Source: CAZIOI01 sp964540855
Lineage (GTDB): Bacteria > Patescibacteriota > UBA1384 > DTJR01
Direction of reading: 5' to 3'
Length of the DNA stretch: 64,000 bases
Assembly: GCA_964540855.1 (NCBI GenBank)
Contig: CAZIOI010000001.1
Coordinates: forward strand, 10,634 to 74,633
Position numbers and translations under genes: made by a program. Of the stretch, positions 43,327-52,554 are shown piece by piece; position 1 is the stretch's first letter; each line of letters opens with the position of its first letter. Under the pieces are notes generated by a model. The model saw only the letters and a program-made list of their open reading frames with translations. It was not told the DNA's origin and ran no database searches.

Positions 43327-43908
43327 CTGTCGCTTTCTAACAGAGGAAAAATTATCCTTCTATTTTCCGCAGTTATAGTTGTCGGGATTATTGTTTTTGC
43401 CTATTTTTACCTTAATCGCGAGGGCTCAAATACTACGACAAACGGGACATCTCCCGCAGCCGAAGAGAGTAAAATCGTACTTCAGAGGATTTACGAAAGT
43501 CCCCAAGCTTTAAGTTCCGAGACAATCACTCCAAGTAGCGGCGCAACCCAGATAGCACCAACCACCAGCCCGACAACAACAGCAGCCAAGCCGACTGCGA
43601 CCCCGGGGATTTTTGATTATACTGCGAGAGATACCGCCACAGCCGATAAAGACACTGTCAAACTGGTTGATGAAATTAAAAAAGAAATCGGCGATAAAGA
43701 CGTCTGCCAATTGGCAAATATTTCCAATAGCTGGTCAAACCCTGTAGAGAAAACTGTATGCGGGACAATGAAGTTTGCGGCTGAAAAAGTTTTGGTTCCG
43801 ATGCTAGAATTTTCCTGTTTCATGTATGCAGGAGCGATGAATCTAAATTATGACGCAGATATAACGGCAAATTTTAAGGACAATCAATGCAATTTACAAG
43901 ACAGATAG
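43327..43908 (+). CDS. Single-pass exported protein with probable CTG start
   Basis: The open frame begins after a TAG at 43312-43314 and runs to TAG at 43906-43908 without any ATG, GTG or TTG until 43711. Starting at CTG 43327 gives 193 residues: MSLSNRGKII, a hydrophobic helix (about 9-29), a Thr/Pro/Ala-rich linker, and a C-terminal domain with four cysteines (DVCQLANIS, KTVCGTM, FSCFMYAG, DNQCNLQ). AAGGAGGGG (43317-43325) lies directly upstream with GGAGG three bases from CTG, the same spacing as at the 8207 gene. Losing the helix by starting at 43711 would leave no membrane segment. The end overlaps the next gene by 22 bases. Function unknown. Confidence 0.6.
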   Translation: MSLSNRGKIILLFSAVIVVGIIVFAYFYLNREGSNTTTNGTSPAAEESKIVLQRIYESPQALSSETITPSSGATQIAPTTSPTTTAAKPTATPGIFDYTARDTATADKDTVKLVDEIKKEIGDKDVCQLANISNSWSNPVEKTVCGTMKFAAEKVLVPMLEFSCFMYAGAMNLNYDADITANFKDNQCNLQDR

Positions 43909-46880
43909 TCAAAGCATTTATTACTGTAATTATAGTTATAATTGTGGCATTGGCCGCGCCGAACTTTTTTGGCAAAGACGACAAAATAAATGAGAGTGTA
44001 TTCCACAAAGAAGATATGCATCTTTCAATTGCATACAGCAGAGCATCTGCGTACCAATATGGCGACACAACAAATGTAACAAAAGTGTTGGCAAAGCAGT
44101 CCGGTAAAAATGGGGAATGGGTCTTTACGATATACAAAATAGCTCTATCGTTTGTAAATATTATTGTGGTTTGTTTTTTAATATTTGTCGCTCTTGCCAA
44201 TATCCTACAGTATGACATTAAAAATTATGCGATAAAGGCTGTCTTGCCAAAGCTCGTAGGATCAGTCATAGCAGCCAATTTGTCAATGACTATTTTTGTC
44301 TTTGCGTCAAAGATCATCGACTCTATGATGGGAATATCAATTTTTAAACCGCTCGGGTGGGATTGGTTTTCTTTTATTATTGGGGGGCACGGTTGGCAAA
44401 TTGGCACAGCCGGAACAATAGGGGTACTCATTGGTCTTTTAGCAAAAATTTTTTTGGGTGTCTTCGGGTGGGTTAGCGTGGTCATAGTAGTTATAGGCTT
44501 GCTAGCGGCGCTTCTTCTGGCACTATTTGTGTCATTGATCCTTGCGTTCAGACCGTACGTCGTTCTACTGTGCGTCGCAGTTGCCCCAATCGCGATTGTT
44601 TGCTACGCGCTCCCGCAAACCTCAAAAGTATTCAGTAGATGGGCCAGGGTCGCTGTTGTATGGCTTACCCTGCCAATCCTGGCTAATTTCATCCTACGAG
44701 TCGTCATGTTAATCCCCTCTGGAACAAAAATGACTTTGACTTTGGGGGAATTTGGTCCTGTCAGCGGTATCGTAGGCTTTTTAGTTCCGACAATAGTTAG
44801 AGGCGCAGCTCTCCTATTTGTCGCCAGGCTCCCATTTAAGCTTGGGGATGATGTGAGCGGATTAATTTCCACATATGGTCGCAAACTCGGGCGTGGCGCC
44901 ATGGTCGCCAGCGGCCAACTCGCTTATTGGTCTGATCGAAAACAAAAACAGAAAGAAGTCGAGGCCGATAATAGAAGCAGGGGGAACACACGCAAAGCAT
45001 ATGAAAGCGGAAGTATTGGTGAAATAGCAAATTTTTATATGGAAAGAGAAAAGGAAAAAAGAGCAGAAGCATTGAAAAAGCAGGCTGATGGTAAAACTCT
45101 AACCAGAGATGAATATGCATATACCATGCTAACTGATCCGGATATCCGAGCAAGCGCAGAACAAAAAGCGCGAAGCGGTTTGGCAGCTCAAGTCCAATAT
45201 ACGAATCCTAGCGATTACAATGACGCGCTAGTAGAAATGCAAAGCGAGCAAACCGCACTTCAAAACAAGATTGCAACAAACAAAGCGTTGAATGAAAGAG
45301 AGAAAATATTGAGAAAACAAGGCTTCCACACTTTGTCATTAGGCGACCTTGAGAAGAAGGCAAAGGAAGAAGTCGCACAACGAAACCGAGAAACAATTTC
45401 CGATGAAATTAGCAGAAGAGATGTGGCTGCACAAAAGGAAACCGGAACACACAGGGCTTTGGAATATGTCAAAAAAAGCAATTTGTATGGTGTTATGAGC
45501 ACAATCAAAGAAAACCTTGACTATGACGAAGCAGAGCGCGGTAAAACATTTGCAAAATATTCGTGGTTTGCTGAACAAACCAGAGGTCGATATGCACAAG
45601 GAAAATATATGTCGGCTGTTGTCAAGGAAGATCTCGCTGATCTTGGAACATCGGAAGAAATGGCGGAATATTTGAAGCCGGCTTTCCAGGCTTTCTACGA
45701 GAATGTAGCCAGCGCGATGGGGCAGACAACCGTCACTGATGCTGTAAAGCTGGAAGCTAACGCTATGTTAAGAAGATACAGGACCCAAGTTAAGGGGCTT
45801 AAAGATTATATGCAACACCCATATTTTGATAATATAAAACCCAATACAGCGGCAAACATTGTTCAGGGCGATTATGCCCTCAATCAACAATTGGCCAGAG
45901 AAGCGCGCGGACGTAACCGACCCGGTCAAGATAGAATTATCGAGGAACGCAAACGTGAAATATTTGGCTCCGGCTCGCCAACTACACCGGAGCAAAAACG
46001 TATCACCGCGCTGGAACAGCAAAACCAGAGGAGAAGCTTGCTGTTATTACAACAGATAGCGAGGCAAACTACCGGTGTCACGCAGAAACAAGCATTTGCC
46101 AGGGCAATTGAGTTAGCAGACGAGATGGGCCATGGTCTGGGCGTCGATAGTATTGAAGATCTGCCTAGAAGTCACTCCGAATTAAAGGATGTTTCTCACG
46201 AGAATATCTATATGACAAAAGTTGCCCTCGCCGCAAGATCAGAAGAAGGAAGGCGCGTTGCTGCACTTACAGAGAGAATCAGCGGCCAGGAAGATGTCGA
46301 TGCAATCATGCAATCGCATTATGTTCTGGGTCAAGCCGCAACTAATCCAAGCAGCGTTTCGCCGGAACTAATCTCTAGAGCAAAAACTGTTATTGGTCAA
46401 AAAATGAACATTAACCCCTCTTTGGTTGATGTGGCCAACAGCAATACACTTCTAAAAGCAGCCGAAGCCGCGACCGTTTCTGACCTAGCGGGTCAAAGAA
46501 CAAAGATTACTGACCCAATAGAGGTTCAATACAGGATTGGCACGCAGGTCATGAGAGATCGTGCCGTCACCGATACAGAGGCTATTTTACAAGACATCAG
46601 GACACAAATCGCAAGTGGCATACAGTCAACGGACATTGATCTTGGATCTATTGACACACAGGTTCGCGCCCTCACAGATCCTCACTTGCAACTAGAATTC
46701 GGATCGGCATGGACCGGTCAAACAGTAGCTCTAAAAGAACAGGTTATTGCCGAGACCTCCAAGCAGTTGCAACAAGCTGTAGCATCCGCTGACTCTGCCC
46801 TAGTCGCAGAAGCTGAGTCGCAAGTTCCGATAATGATCTCAGAAACATTTAAAAAAATAGCTTCCCAACCAAGGAGTTAG
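43887..46880 (+). CDS. Giant polytopic membrane protein with helical tail (VirB6/TrbL-like), paralogue A
   Basis: The 997-residue protein has an N-terminal signal-like helix, then about seven membrane segments between residues 70 and 320, and a charged, mostly helical tail of about 650 residues. Shared with the 48237 protein are LANILQYDIKNYAIKAVLP (there FANILHIEVNTYAIKKALP) and a later APIAIVCYALPQTSKVFSRW (there APIAFACLILPQTQAFFRKW). The membrane region resembles VirB6/TrbL channel subunits of type IV secretion systems. The tail has coiled-coil-like stretches (EKEKRAEALKKQ). No ATPase of such a system is in the window. The overlapping upstream gene and the short spacing downstream indicate one operon. 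Confidence 0.65.
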   Translation: MQFTRQIVKAFITVIIVIIVALAAPNFFGKDDKINESVFHKEDMHLSIAYSRASAYQYGDTTNVTKVLAKQSGKNGEWVFTIYKIALSFVNIIVVCFLIFVALANILQYDIKNYAIKAVLPKLVGSVIAANLSMTIFVFASKIIDSMMGISIFKPLGWDWFSFIIGGHGWQIGTAGTIGVLIGLLAKIFLGVFGWVSVVIVVIGLLAALLLALFVSLILAFRPYVVLLCVAVAPIAIVCYALPQTSKVFSRWARVAVVWLTLPILANFILRVVMLIPSGTKMTLTLGEFGPVSGIVGFLVPTIVRGAALLFVARLPFKLGDDVSGLISTYGRKLGRGAMVASGQLAYWSDRKQKQKEVEADNRSRGNTRKAYESGSIGEIANFYMEREKEKRAEALKKQADGKTLTRDEYAYTMLTDPDIRASAEQKARSGLAAQVQYTNPSDYNDALVEMQSEQTALQNKIATNKALNEREKILRKQGFHTLSLGDLEKKAKEEVAQRNRETISDEISRRDVAAQKETGTHRALEYVKKSNLYGVMSTIKENLDYDEAERGKTFAKYSWFAEQTRGRYAQGKYMSAVVKEDLADLGTSEEMAEYLKPAFQAFYENVASAMGQTTVTDAVKLEANAMLRRYRTQVKGLKDYMQHPYFDNIKPNTAANIVQGDYALNQQLAREARGRNRPGQDRIIEERKREIFGSGSPTTPEQKRITALEQQNQRRSLLLLQQIARQTTGVTQKQAFARAIELADEMGHGLGVDSIEDLPRSHSELKDVSHENIYMTKVALAARSEEGRRVAALTERISGQEDVDAIMQSHYVLGQAATNPSSVSPELISRAKTVIGQKMNINPSLVDVANSNTLLKAAEAATVSDLAGQRTKITDPIEVQYRIGTQVMRDRAVTDTEAILQDIRTQIASGIQSTDIDLGSIDTQVRALTDPHLQLEFGSAWTGQTVALKEQVIAETSKQLQQAVASADSALVAEAESQVPIMISETFKKIASQPRS

Positions 46881-46881
46881 T

Positions 46882-48240
46882 TTGGAAACAGAAGAGCAAA
46901 CAACAGACTCCACAGAACAACAGCCGGAAGCAGATTACGGAGTCGGTCGAAGTGTCGCCGACAGAGTCAGCGAATCAAATGATACTTTTCGTGCCGCCGA
47001 CAAATTATCCGGTGGTCGTATTGGCAGCGCTACTAAAAAAGCTGGAGAGGCTTTTGACAAGACAGGATTGGGACAAGGTATTAACAAAGCCCGTCAAGCC
47101 GCCAGCAGTGCCAAGAGTGCCGCAACCAAGCAAGTTACCGAGGCAGGCAAAAAAGTCGCCGGCAAAGCAGTACAAAAAGGCGCCGAGCTTGCTGCCAAAG
47201 CAGGAATTTCTGCTGCTACCGGCGCCGCAACAGCTGGCGTCTCCACTGCTGTTCAGGCAGGATTGGAAGGCATTCAGAAAGCCGCTCAAATAAGCGACAA
47301 AATTAGAAAAGCTGTTAAAAGCGCTACCGGCGGACTCATCGATCCGGACATTTTTGGTGATCTAAAAGACAAATTAAAGGAGTATTGGAAACAAAATAAA
47401 TGGAGAATTATCGGCGGCTCGTGTCTTGTTTTCGCTCTTTTGGCGATCGCTCCATTTATTATCATGATCGTGATGATTTCAAAATTCTTGTTTTCCGACA
47501 ATACGGAGCCGACTAATAAGGCGATAATAAACAGCATCAGCTCCCTCTCATCATCACAAAGGCTATTTTTCACAGGTTCCGGTGATCTGGACGCTATAAA
47601 AAACGGCGAGATATCCCAAAACTCGCTCAAGATGATCAATTATTTAGCCAAAAAACATCAGAGGATAGAGATCAATTACTCGCCCAAGACCGACGAGACA
47701 TCGACCGGCGCCAACGAACCTTATGAGTTTGATATTGTTTCGGTCGATGAGATTCGCTGCAGCGTAAACGGACAAAAAGTCGGATCCGTGCCGATTTATC
47801 TTAACTCCAATTACGATTTCGTCTCAGCCGCCAAAAACATCCCCTCAAACGCCATCTGCGCCAGCGGCTATTACCCGAACATCGAAGCGCAAATAAAATC
47901 GGCTTATTTCGACCAGTTTTCGCCGGGCGAATTTCTCGCCGGCGAGATCGCAACTCGCGGCAAAATGGTCGCGCAAGAAAAGCTGGCGGAGATCACAGAG
48001 GATATATTTAAAGCAAATTCAAACCTTAAAATCAATAGCAGTTCTGATGATAGCGTTTTGCCGGCAGCTATCACCATAGACGATAAATACGCTACAATAA
48101 ATCAGAAGGACAATTCGGCCGGCGTTTTGGTGGTGATGAAAGATAAAATTGCGCACTACTATCCAACCGCCGATTCATCAAGCACGGGTGTTCTTAAGTC
48201 GACCGGACAAAAATATGGAATACATATAAGTTTCTTATGA
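46882..48240 (+). CDS. Single-pass membrane protein with Ala/Lys-rich N-terminus
   Basis: The 452-residue protein starts from TTG at 46882, with AAGGAG five bases upstream. Residues about 40-150 are rich in Ala, Lys, Gly and Gln and probably amphipathic helix. One membrane helix lies at about 173-203 (WRIIGGSCLVFALLAIAPFI at its start). The extracytoplasmic part (about 205-452) has a few cysteines (RCSVNGQ, AICASGYYP) and no recognised fold. It lies between the two paralogous polytopic genes and overlaps the next by four bases, so it is probably a component of the same complex. Function unknown. Confidence 0.65.
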   Translation: METEEQTTDSTEQQPEADYGVGRSVADRVSESNDTFRAADKLSGGRIGSATKKAGEAFDKTGLGQGINKARQAASSAKSAATKQVTEAGKKVAGKAVQKGAELAAKAGISAATGAATAGVSTAVQAGLEGIQKAAQISDKIRKAVKSATGGLIDPDIFGDLKDKLKEYWKQNKWRIIGGSCLVFALLAIAPFIIMIVMISKFLFSDNTEPTNKAIINSISSLSSSQRLFFTGSGDLDAIKNGEISQNSLKMINYLAKKHQRIEINYSPKTDETSTGANEPYEFDIVSVDEIRCSVNGQKVGSVPIYLNSNYDFVSAAKNIPSNAICASGYYPNIEAQIKSAYFDQFSPGEFLAGEIATRGKMVAQEKLAEITEDIFKANSNLKINSSSDDSVLPAAITIDDKYATINQKDNSAGVLVVMKDKIAHYYPTADSSSTGVLKSTGQKYGIHISFL

Positions 48241-51086
48241 TCAGATTGATCAAATTTACAGTTATAGTTACGGCAGCTATCGGACTGCTTGTTTTGCCTG
48301 CGACAGCCAAGGCAATTCCTTCCGATATAAATTACAAATGGGATAGCAATGAGTCTCCATTGACCGATGGAGTGAGTGGCACGACCACCAGTGAACAGAT
48401 ATGCCAAGATTTGTTCGCCGCGGATAGCACAAATATTTTTAAAGAAGTGGTTTGCTCTTTTACTCGACTTGCCGCTTTGTCAATTGCCGACCTCGCCACA
48501 GACATTACCTGCTCAATCCAGCAGGTAGGTAACGGCACAAATTATAAAAGCACTACTTTCTCAAGTAGCTCGGGCAAATGTGAGGAGTCGCCAACAAACC
48601 CCTTGGGCGATAAATCCCAAAAAACCGGTTTCTACAGCGACGAACTTGCGAATTCGACAAGCGCCCTGACTGACTCCCTTTCACCGAGTCAGTCAGCTAC
48701 TCCATCAGCGGCTTACAAAGGCTTCACAATCGCCAGAAATATTATGGGGCTTATGGCCGTAGTAGCACTATTTGTCTTTGCCTTTGCTAATATTTTGCAC
48801 ATCGAAGTTAATACATATGCGATCAAAAAGGCTCTCCCATCAATCATTATCGCCATTATCGGCGGTGCGCTTTCGATTTATATTGTGTTTTTGCTGTCCA
48901 GATTTGTCGATTTCACGTACAGGCTCAATATCTTTTCGCCTTATCAGGCCTACCATCCAATGCAAAATATCTTCGGCGGATATTTTAATCTCGGGTCGGT
49001 TGACCAACTCAAAGATGATAGTGTCAAACTGGTATTCGATGTGGGATCAAGCCTGATCGGCGCAAGCGGCGTCAGTTTTTTTGCCGGCGTCTTGGGTTCA
49101 ATTATGCTGGTTATCCCCGCTCTAGCGACATTTGCCTTCGAATACGTTCTTTCGCTCAGAGCCTTCGCCGTTCAGATTTTGACAATAATAGCTCCGATCG
49201 CCTTCGCTTGCTTGATTTTGCCTCAAACACAAGCGTTTTTCAGAAAATGGTGGTCATATTTGTTGATTGCAATCTTTTTTGCACCACTGGCGAACTTTGT
49301 ATTTTTTATTTTAAACCTTTTTGGATCTTCTTCGAGCGATGTAACATCTCTGATGGCACTCTGGTTTTTAAAAACCGTTGCTATTATCTTTTTGATCCGC
49401 TTCCCCTTCACGGTCGAAGCAGACACGAAAAAAATTCTTGCAGCCGTTTCGAAAACAAGCTTTGGCGCGGCGCTTGGACTTAACAGGATTGGCGGCACCG
49501 ATGTGAAACCACAGAACAAAGAGCAACAGGTTAAATTTGCCAGTATCGACAAGATAAAAGATATTTCAAAAAATAATCCAAGGGTACTCGCCCCCGCCAT
49601 AAGGACAAATCAAGCCGGTCAGCTAAGATCGGCCGCGATCGGCAAGCAAGGCAGACAAGCGATCGCGCCCGCCGGACTGAATAGCTCCATCGAAAAGGCC
49701 GTCTCGCAAGCTGCTCAAGACAATGCAAGCCGTTCCGATAATCTGCTGGTCAAATCTTCGGCAAGTATTGCCAACAGAGCATTCAGAGCCGTTGTGGATC
49801 AATCCGATCTTAAACTATGGCGAGATACGAGGCTCATAGAACAGCTCAAAAATCATAACGGGCAAGTCTTGGACGAACAGGGTGCTGCTATGCGCGCCGA
49901 TTCGGCGCGCAAGTTGATGAGATTATCGCAGGTCGTGGAAAACGACAAAATCGCTAACCCCGAGGCGCTAAAAGTGTTGGCGACAAAGGGTGTTCTCGAT
50001 AATATCCCTATGTCGATAATAAAAAAAGCGATCGATGACGGAATTCTGCAAAAAAGCGATCTTGCGACAACCTTTGGAGACAACACTAGCAAGGTTATAG
50101 AATATATCGATAGCAGCAAACAAACCAGGCAGGGCTTTCTAACCGATACCCAAGCAAAAACATTGATGACTCGAGACCAGAGTGATTACGCAACCGGCTT
50201 CAGGGATTTAACTAAGCTTTTCACTGACACGATCAAAGACCCTTCAATCTTTCCTCCCCCACCTCCGCCAGTTATAAAAAACATCATTTCACAGATGAGA
50301 TCGACCGACTCTGATATTTTTGAAAAAAACGGGATGTATTACCTCAACCGTCTTGCCCAAATTCAAAAAGCTTCGACAAAAGATATTAGCTCCACCCTTA
50401 CAAAAACCGGCGTCCAGAATCAGACCGCTTTGGCAATCGCCAAGAACCCACGAATCGACTTTTCTGATGCCAAAAAATACACCGACAAGGGTAAGCTAGA
50501 CTCAAACAGCCTTTCGTTACTCAGAGAAGGATTTTTAAATAGAGACTTATCCGATAATCTCATCGGCAGTATATCCGCCCTGATGAAAGAGCAAAAAACA
50601 CTGATTGGCAAAGGGATAACTCAAAAAATTTCCGAGAGCATAAGCAAAAATCCCGATGGACTTAAACTGTCGGATATCGGCGAAAATATGCGAAAAGTCA
50701 TTCAGGGGCTACAAAAACCGGCAACGCCGCAGGATATTCAGAAGCTTGCGGGAGAAGTCGATAAATTTTATCCCGGTGCCGCCCTTAAATCCAGTCTGAC
50801 CTTAAGCCATGATGACATCCAAGACACATCCAAAAAAGCCGCTGGCATATTGGAAACTGTCGAAACTCTAATCCGCTCGGGTATGGATGAAAAATCAATC
50901 AACAAAAATCCACAGAAAGCTGTAAATGAAATAGAAAAATCCGTGGCACAGGAGATCGAACAAGCGGCTTCCGGCCAAATCGCCAAAGACAGTGAATTTG
51001 ATACAAAATTATCTAACATATCCAAAAACACGCCGTCTAATACCGGCTCAAGCATTGCAGACGCTATAACCGCCGGAGCCAAATAA
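48237..51086 (+). CDS. Giant polytopic membrane protein with helical tail (VirB6/TrbL-like), paralogue B
   Basis: The 949-residue protein has a signal peptide (ends about TAKA, residue 26), an extracytoplasmic segment with cysteines, about six membrane segments between residues 160 and 395, and a helical tail of about 540 residues with a Pro run (FPPPPPPVI) near 670. The FANILHIEVNTYAIKKALP and APIAFACLILPQT motifs match paralogue A at 43887. Overlap with the upstream gene is four bases (ATGA). The paired, diverged paralogues suggest a hetero-oligomeric membrane channel or scaffold. Confidence 0.65.
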   Translation: MIRLIKFTVIVTAAIGLLVLPATAKAIPSDINYKWDSNESPLTDGVSGTTTSEQICQDLFAADSTNIFKEVVCSFTRLAALSIADLATDITCSIQQVGNGTNYKSTTFSSSSGKCEESPTNPLGDKSQKTGFYSDELANSTSALTDSLSPSQSATPSAAYKGFTIARNIMGLMAVVALFVFAFANILHIEVNTYAIKKALPSIIIAIIGGALSIYIVFLLSRFVDFTYRLNIFSPYQAYHPMQNIFGGYFNLGSVDQLKDDSVKLVFDVGSSLIGASGVSFFAGVLGSIMLVIPALATFAFEYVLSLRAFAVQILTIIAPIAFACLILPQTQAFFRKWWSYLLIAIFFAPLANFVFFILNLFGSSSSDVTSLMALWFLKTVAIIFLIRFPFTVEADTKKILAAVSKTSFGAALGLNRIGGTDVKPQNKEQQVKFASIDKIKDISKNNPRVLAPAIRTNQAGQLRSAAIGKQGRQAIAPAGLNSSIEKAVSQAAQDNASRSDNLLVKSSASIANRAFRAVVDQSDLKLWRDTRLIEQLKNHNGQVLDEQGAAMRADSARKLMRLSQVVENDKIANPEALKVLATKGVLDNIPMSIIKKAIDDGILQKSDLATTFGDNTSKVIEYIDSSKQTRQGFLTDTQAKTLMTRDQSDYATGFRDLTKLFTDTIKDPSIFPPPPPPVIKNIISQMRSTDSDIFEKNGMYYLNRLAQIQKASTKDISSTLTKTGVQNQTALAIAKNPRIDFSDAKKYTDKGKLDSNSLSLLREGFLNRDLSDNLIGSISALMKEQKTLIGKGITQKISESISKNPDGLKLSDIGENMRKVIQGLQKPATPQDIQKLAGEVDKFYPGAALKSSLTLSHDDIQDTSKKAAGILETVETLIRSGMDEKSINKNPQKAVNEIEKSVAQEIEQAASGQIAKDSEFDTKLSNISKNTPSNTGSSIADAITAGAK

Positions 51087-51087
51087 T

Positions 51088-52545
51088 ATGACAGAACAAG
51101 AACAATCAGGACAAACTCCGCCGCCGGAACAAGAAAATCCTCCCGAGGCAACGCCTACGGTTGAGCCCGAAGAAGCTGAGAACCTGACGCAAGAAAACCA
51201 AGAAGGGCTGGGTGATCAAAACGAAAGCGAGGTAACGCTAGCGCTTCGCGAAGCGTTTTTATCCAAAGCGGAACAAGATACCGATATGGAGGGGCTTGCT
51301 GGTGCAATGGATTCCTTTATCGACAAAGGTGGTTTCTCTCCAGGTGAGCTGGACTCTCTGGTGCGAGATGTCTTGGAAGAAAAATCTGCAGTCCTAGGCA
51401 TAGACAAAGCGCAAGCTGAAACTCTGGCAGGGGAAATTATCTCGATTGAAGAAGCACTCATTACTCCCTTAAAATCCGAGTTGCCTGACACAAAAGCAAT
51501 TTCATCTGTCAGAGAATCTTTGTATCAATTAGCATTAAAAAATATAATCTCCGGAGAAAAAGTCTGTAGCTTGGTTACATCGATAAAGTTTAGAGAGAAT
51601 CCGGGGGAAGAAGTTGGTGAACATGCCCAAGCGCTCCACGGTATGTCGTGCGTATATTTGGTCAATGGTAATTCGCGAGAAATCTATATCTACGGTCCAT
51701 TTATAAAAGAGAGTAAAACCGCCCAGAGAACCATCATTAGCCACGAAATCGGTCACCTTTTGGCGGAATCGACGAATCTTTTTGATTTTGAGCAATATGC
51801 AAAGTTTAAGGAATTTGCTCAAAATCCGACTGATGAAAATATTGCTCTTATGCAAGCGGAAAATCCGCAATTTGCGTATCTTCTACAGGTCATCAAAGAA
51901 CCAACCGCTCATCTGCCGATGTGGAACCAATATATTAGGGGAAGACTCAAAAAACTCGAGACTATTTCGCAGCCCGATCAGTTGGCAAAAGAAAGAGTTG
52001 CTGTTGCAAAGGAGCTGGTCGCCGAGATGATCGGATCATACCTCTGCGCCGGTGAAAGCAACGAGGCTTATTTTATAGATCAAATAAAATATTCAAAACC
52101 CGAGGATGTTATCGCTTACATTAAGGGTTTGTGCGGCTGTGATCAGGATGATCAATTCGTAGCATTTTGCCGACAAAACGGCGTTGATCTTGCCGCCTTA
52201 AGAGACGGTAGTTCATCCGAAATCATCAGAAAGCTCTCAGAAATCCCGCAATTGCAGATAGTATTTAAGTCGAGCGCTTCTTGGCGCGAGATGCTTGCAA
52301 ACAGTCTATCGGACAGAGGCACGAGACTGGAAACTAACGGAAAGACGGATGCTATTGGGGAAGATTATGATGATGACGGATTTATAGGAACAGATGGGGA
52401 AAGTCTGGCTCAATCCTATACTATGGCGCAGCGCGCCGGCGGCACTCAAGCCGGAGAAAAATCGGAAAACGCTTTTGAAAAAGTGTGGGATTTTCTGACA
52501 GGAAACGCCGCAAGAACACCCGGTGCGACTAAGAAGGCCGCCTAG
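51088..52545 (+). CDS. Putative zinc metallopeptidase (HEIGH motif)
   Basis: The 485-residue protein has no signal peptide or membrane helix. The N-terminal 50 residues are acidic and Pro/Gln-rich. The zincin motif HEIGH is at 219-223 in RTIISHEIGHLLAES, preceded by a strand-like REIYIYGPF, and a possible third ligand, E313, lies in KELVAEMIGSYLC. This fits a gluzincin-type fold. No named family is recognised. It is the last gene of the operon (one base after the 48237 stop) and could process the neighbouring proteins or a secreted target. The lack of an export signal implies cytoplasmic action or export by the encoded membrane complex. Confidence 0.65.
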   Translation: MTEQEQSGQTPPPEQENPPEATPTVEPEEAENLTQENQEGLGDQNESEVTLALREAFLSKAEQDTDMEGLAGAMDSFIDKGGFSPGELDSLVRDVLEEKSAVLGIDKAQAETLAGEIISIEEALITPLKSELPDTKAISSVRESLYQLALKNIISGEKVCSLVTSIKFRENPGEEVGEHAQALHGMSCVYLVNGNSREIYIYGPFIKESKTAQRTIISHEIGHLLAESTNLFDFEQYAKFKEFAQNPTDENIALMQAENPQFAYLLQVIKEPTAHLPMWNQYIRGRLKKLETISQPDQLAKERVAVAKELVAEMIGSYLCAGESNEAYFIDQIKYSKPEDVIAYIKGLCGCDQDDQFVAFCRQNGVDLAALRDGSSSEIIRKLSEIPQLQIVFKSSASWREMLANSLSDRGTRLETNGKTDAIGEDYDDDGFIGTDGESLAQSYTMAQRAGGTQAGEKSENAFEKVWDFLTGNAARTPGATKKAA

Positions 52546-52554
52546 GAGATTTCC

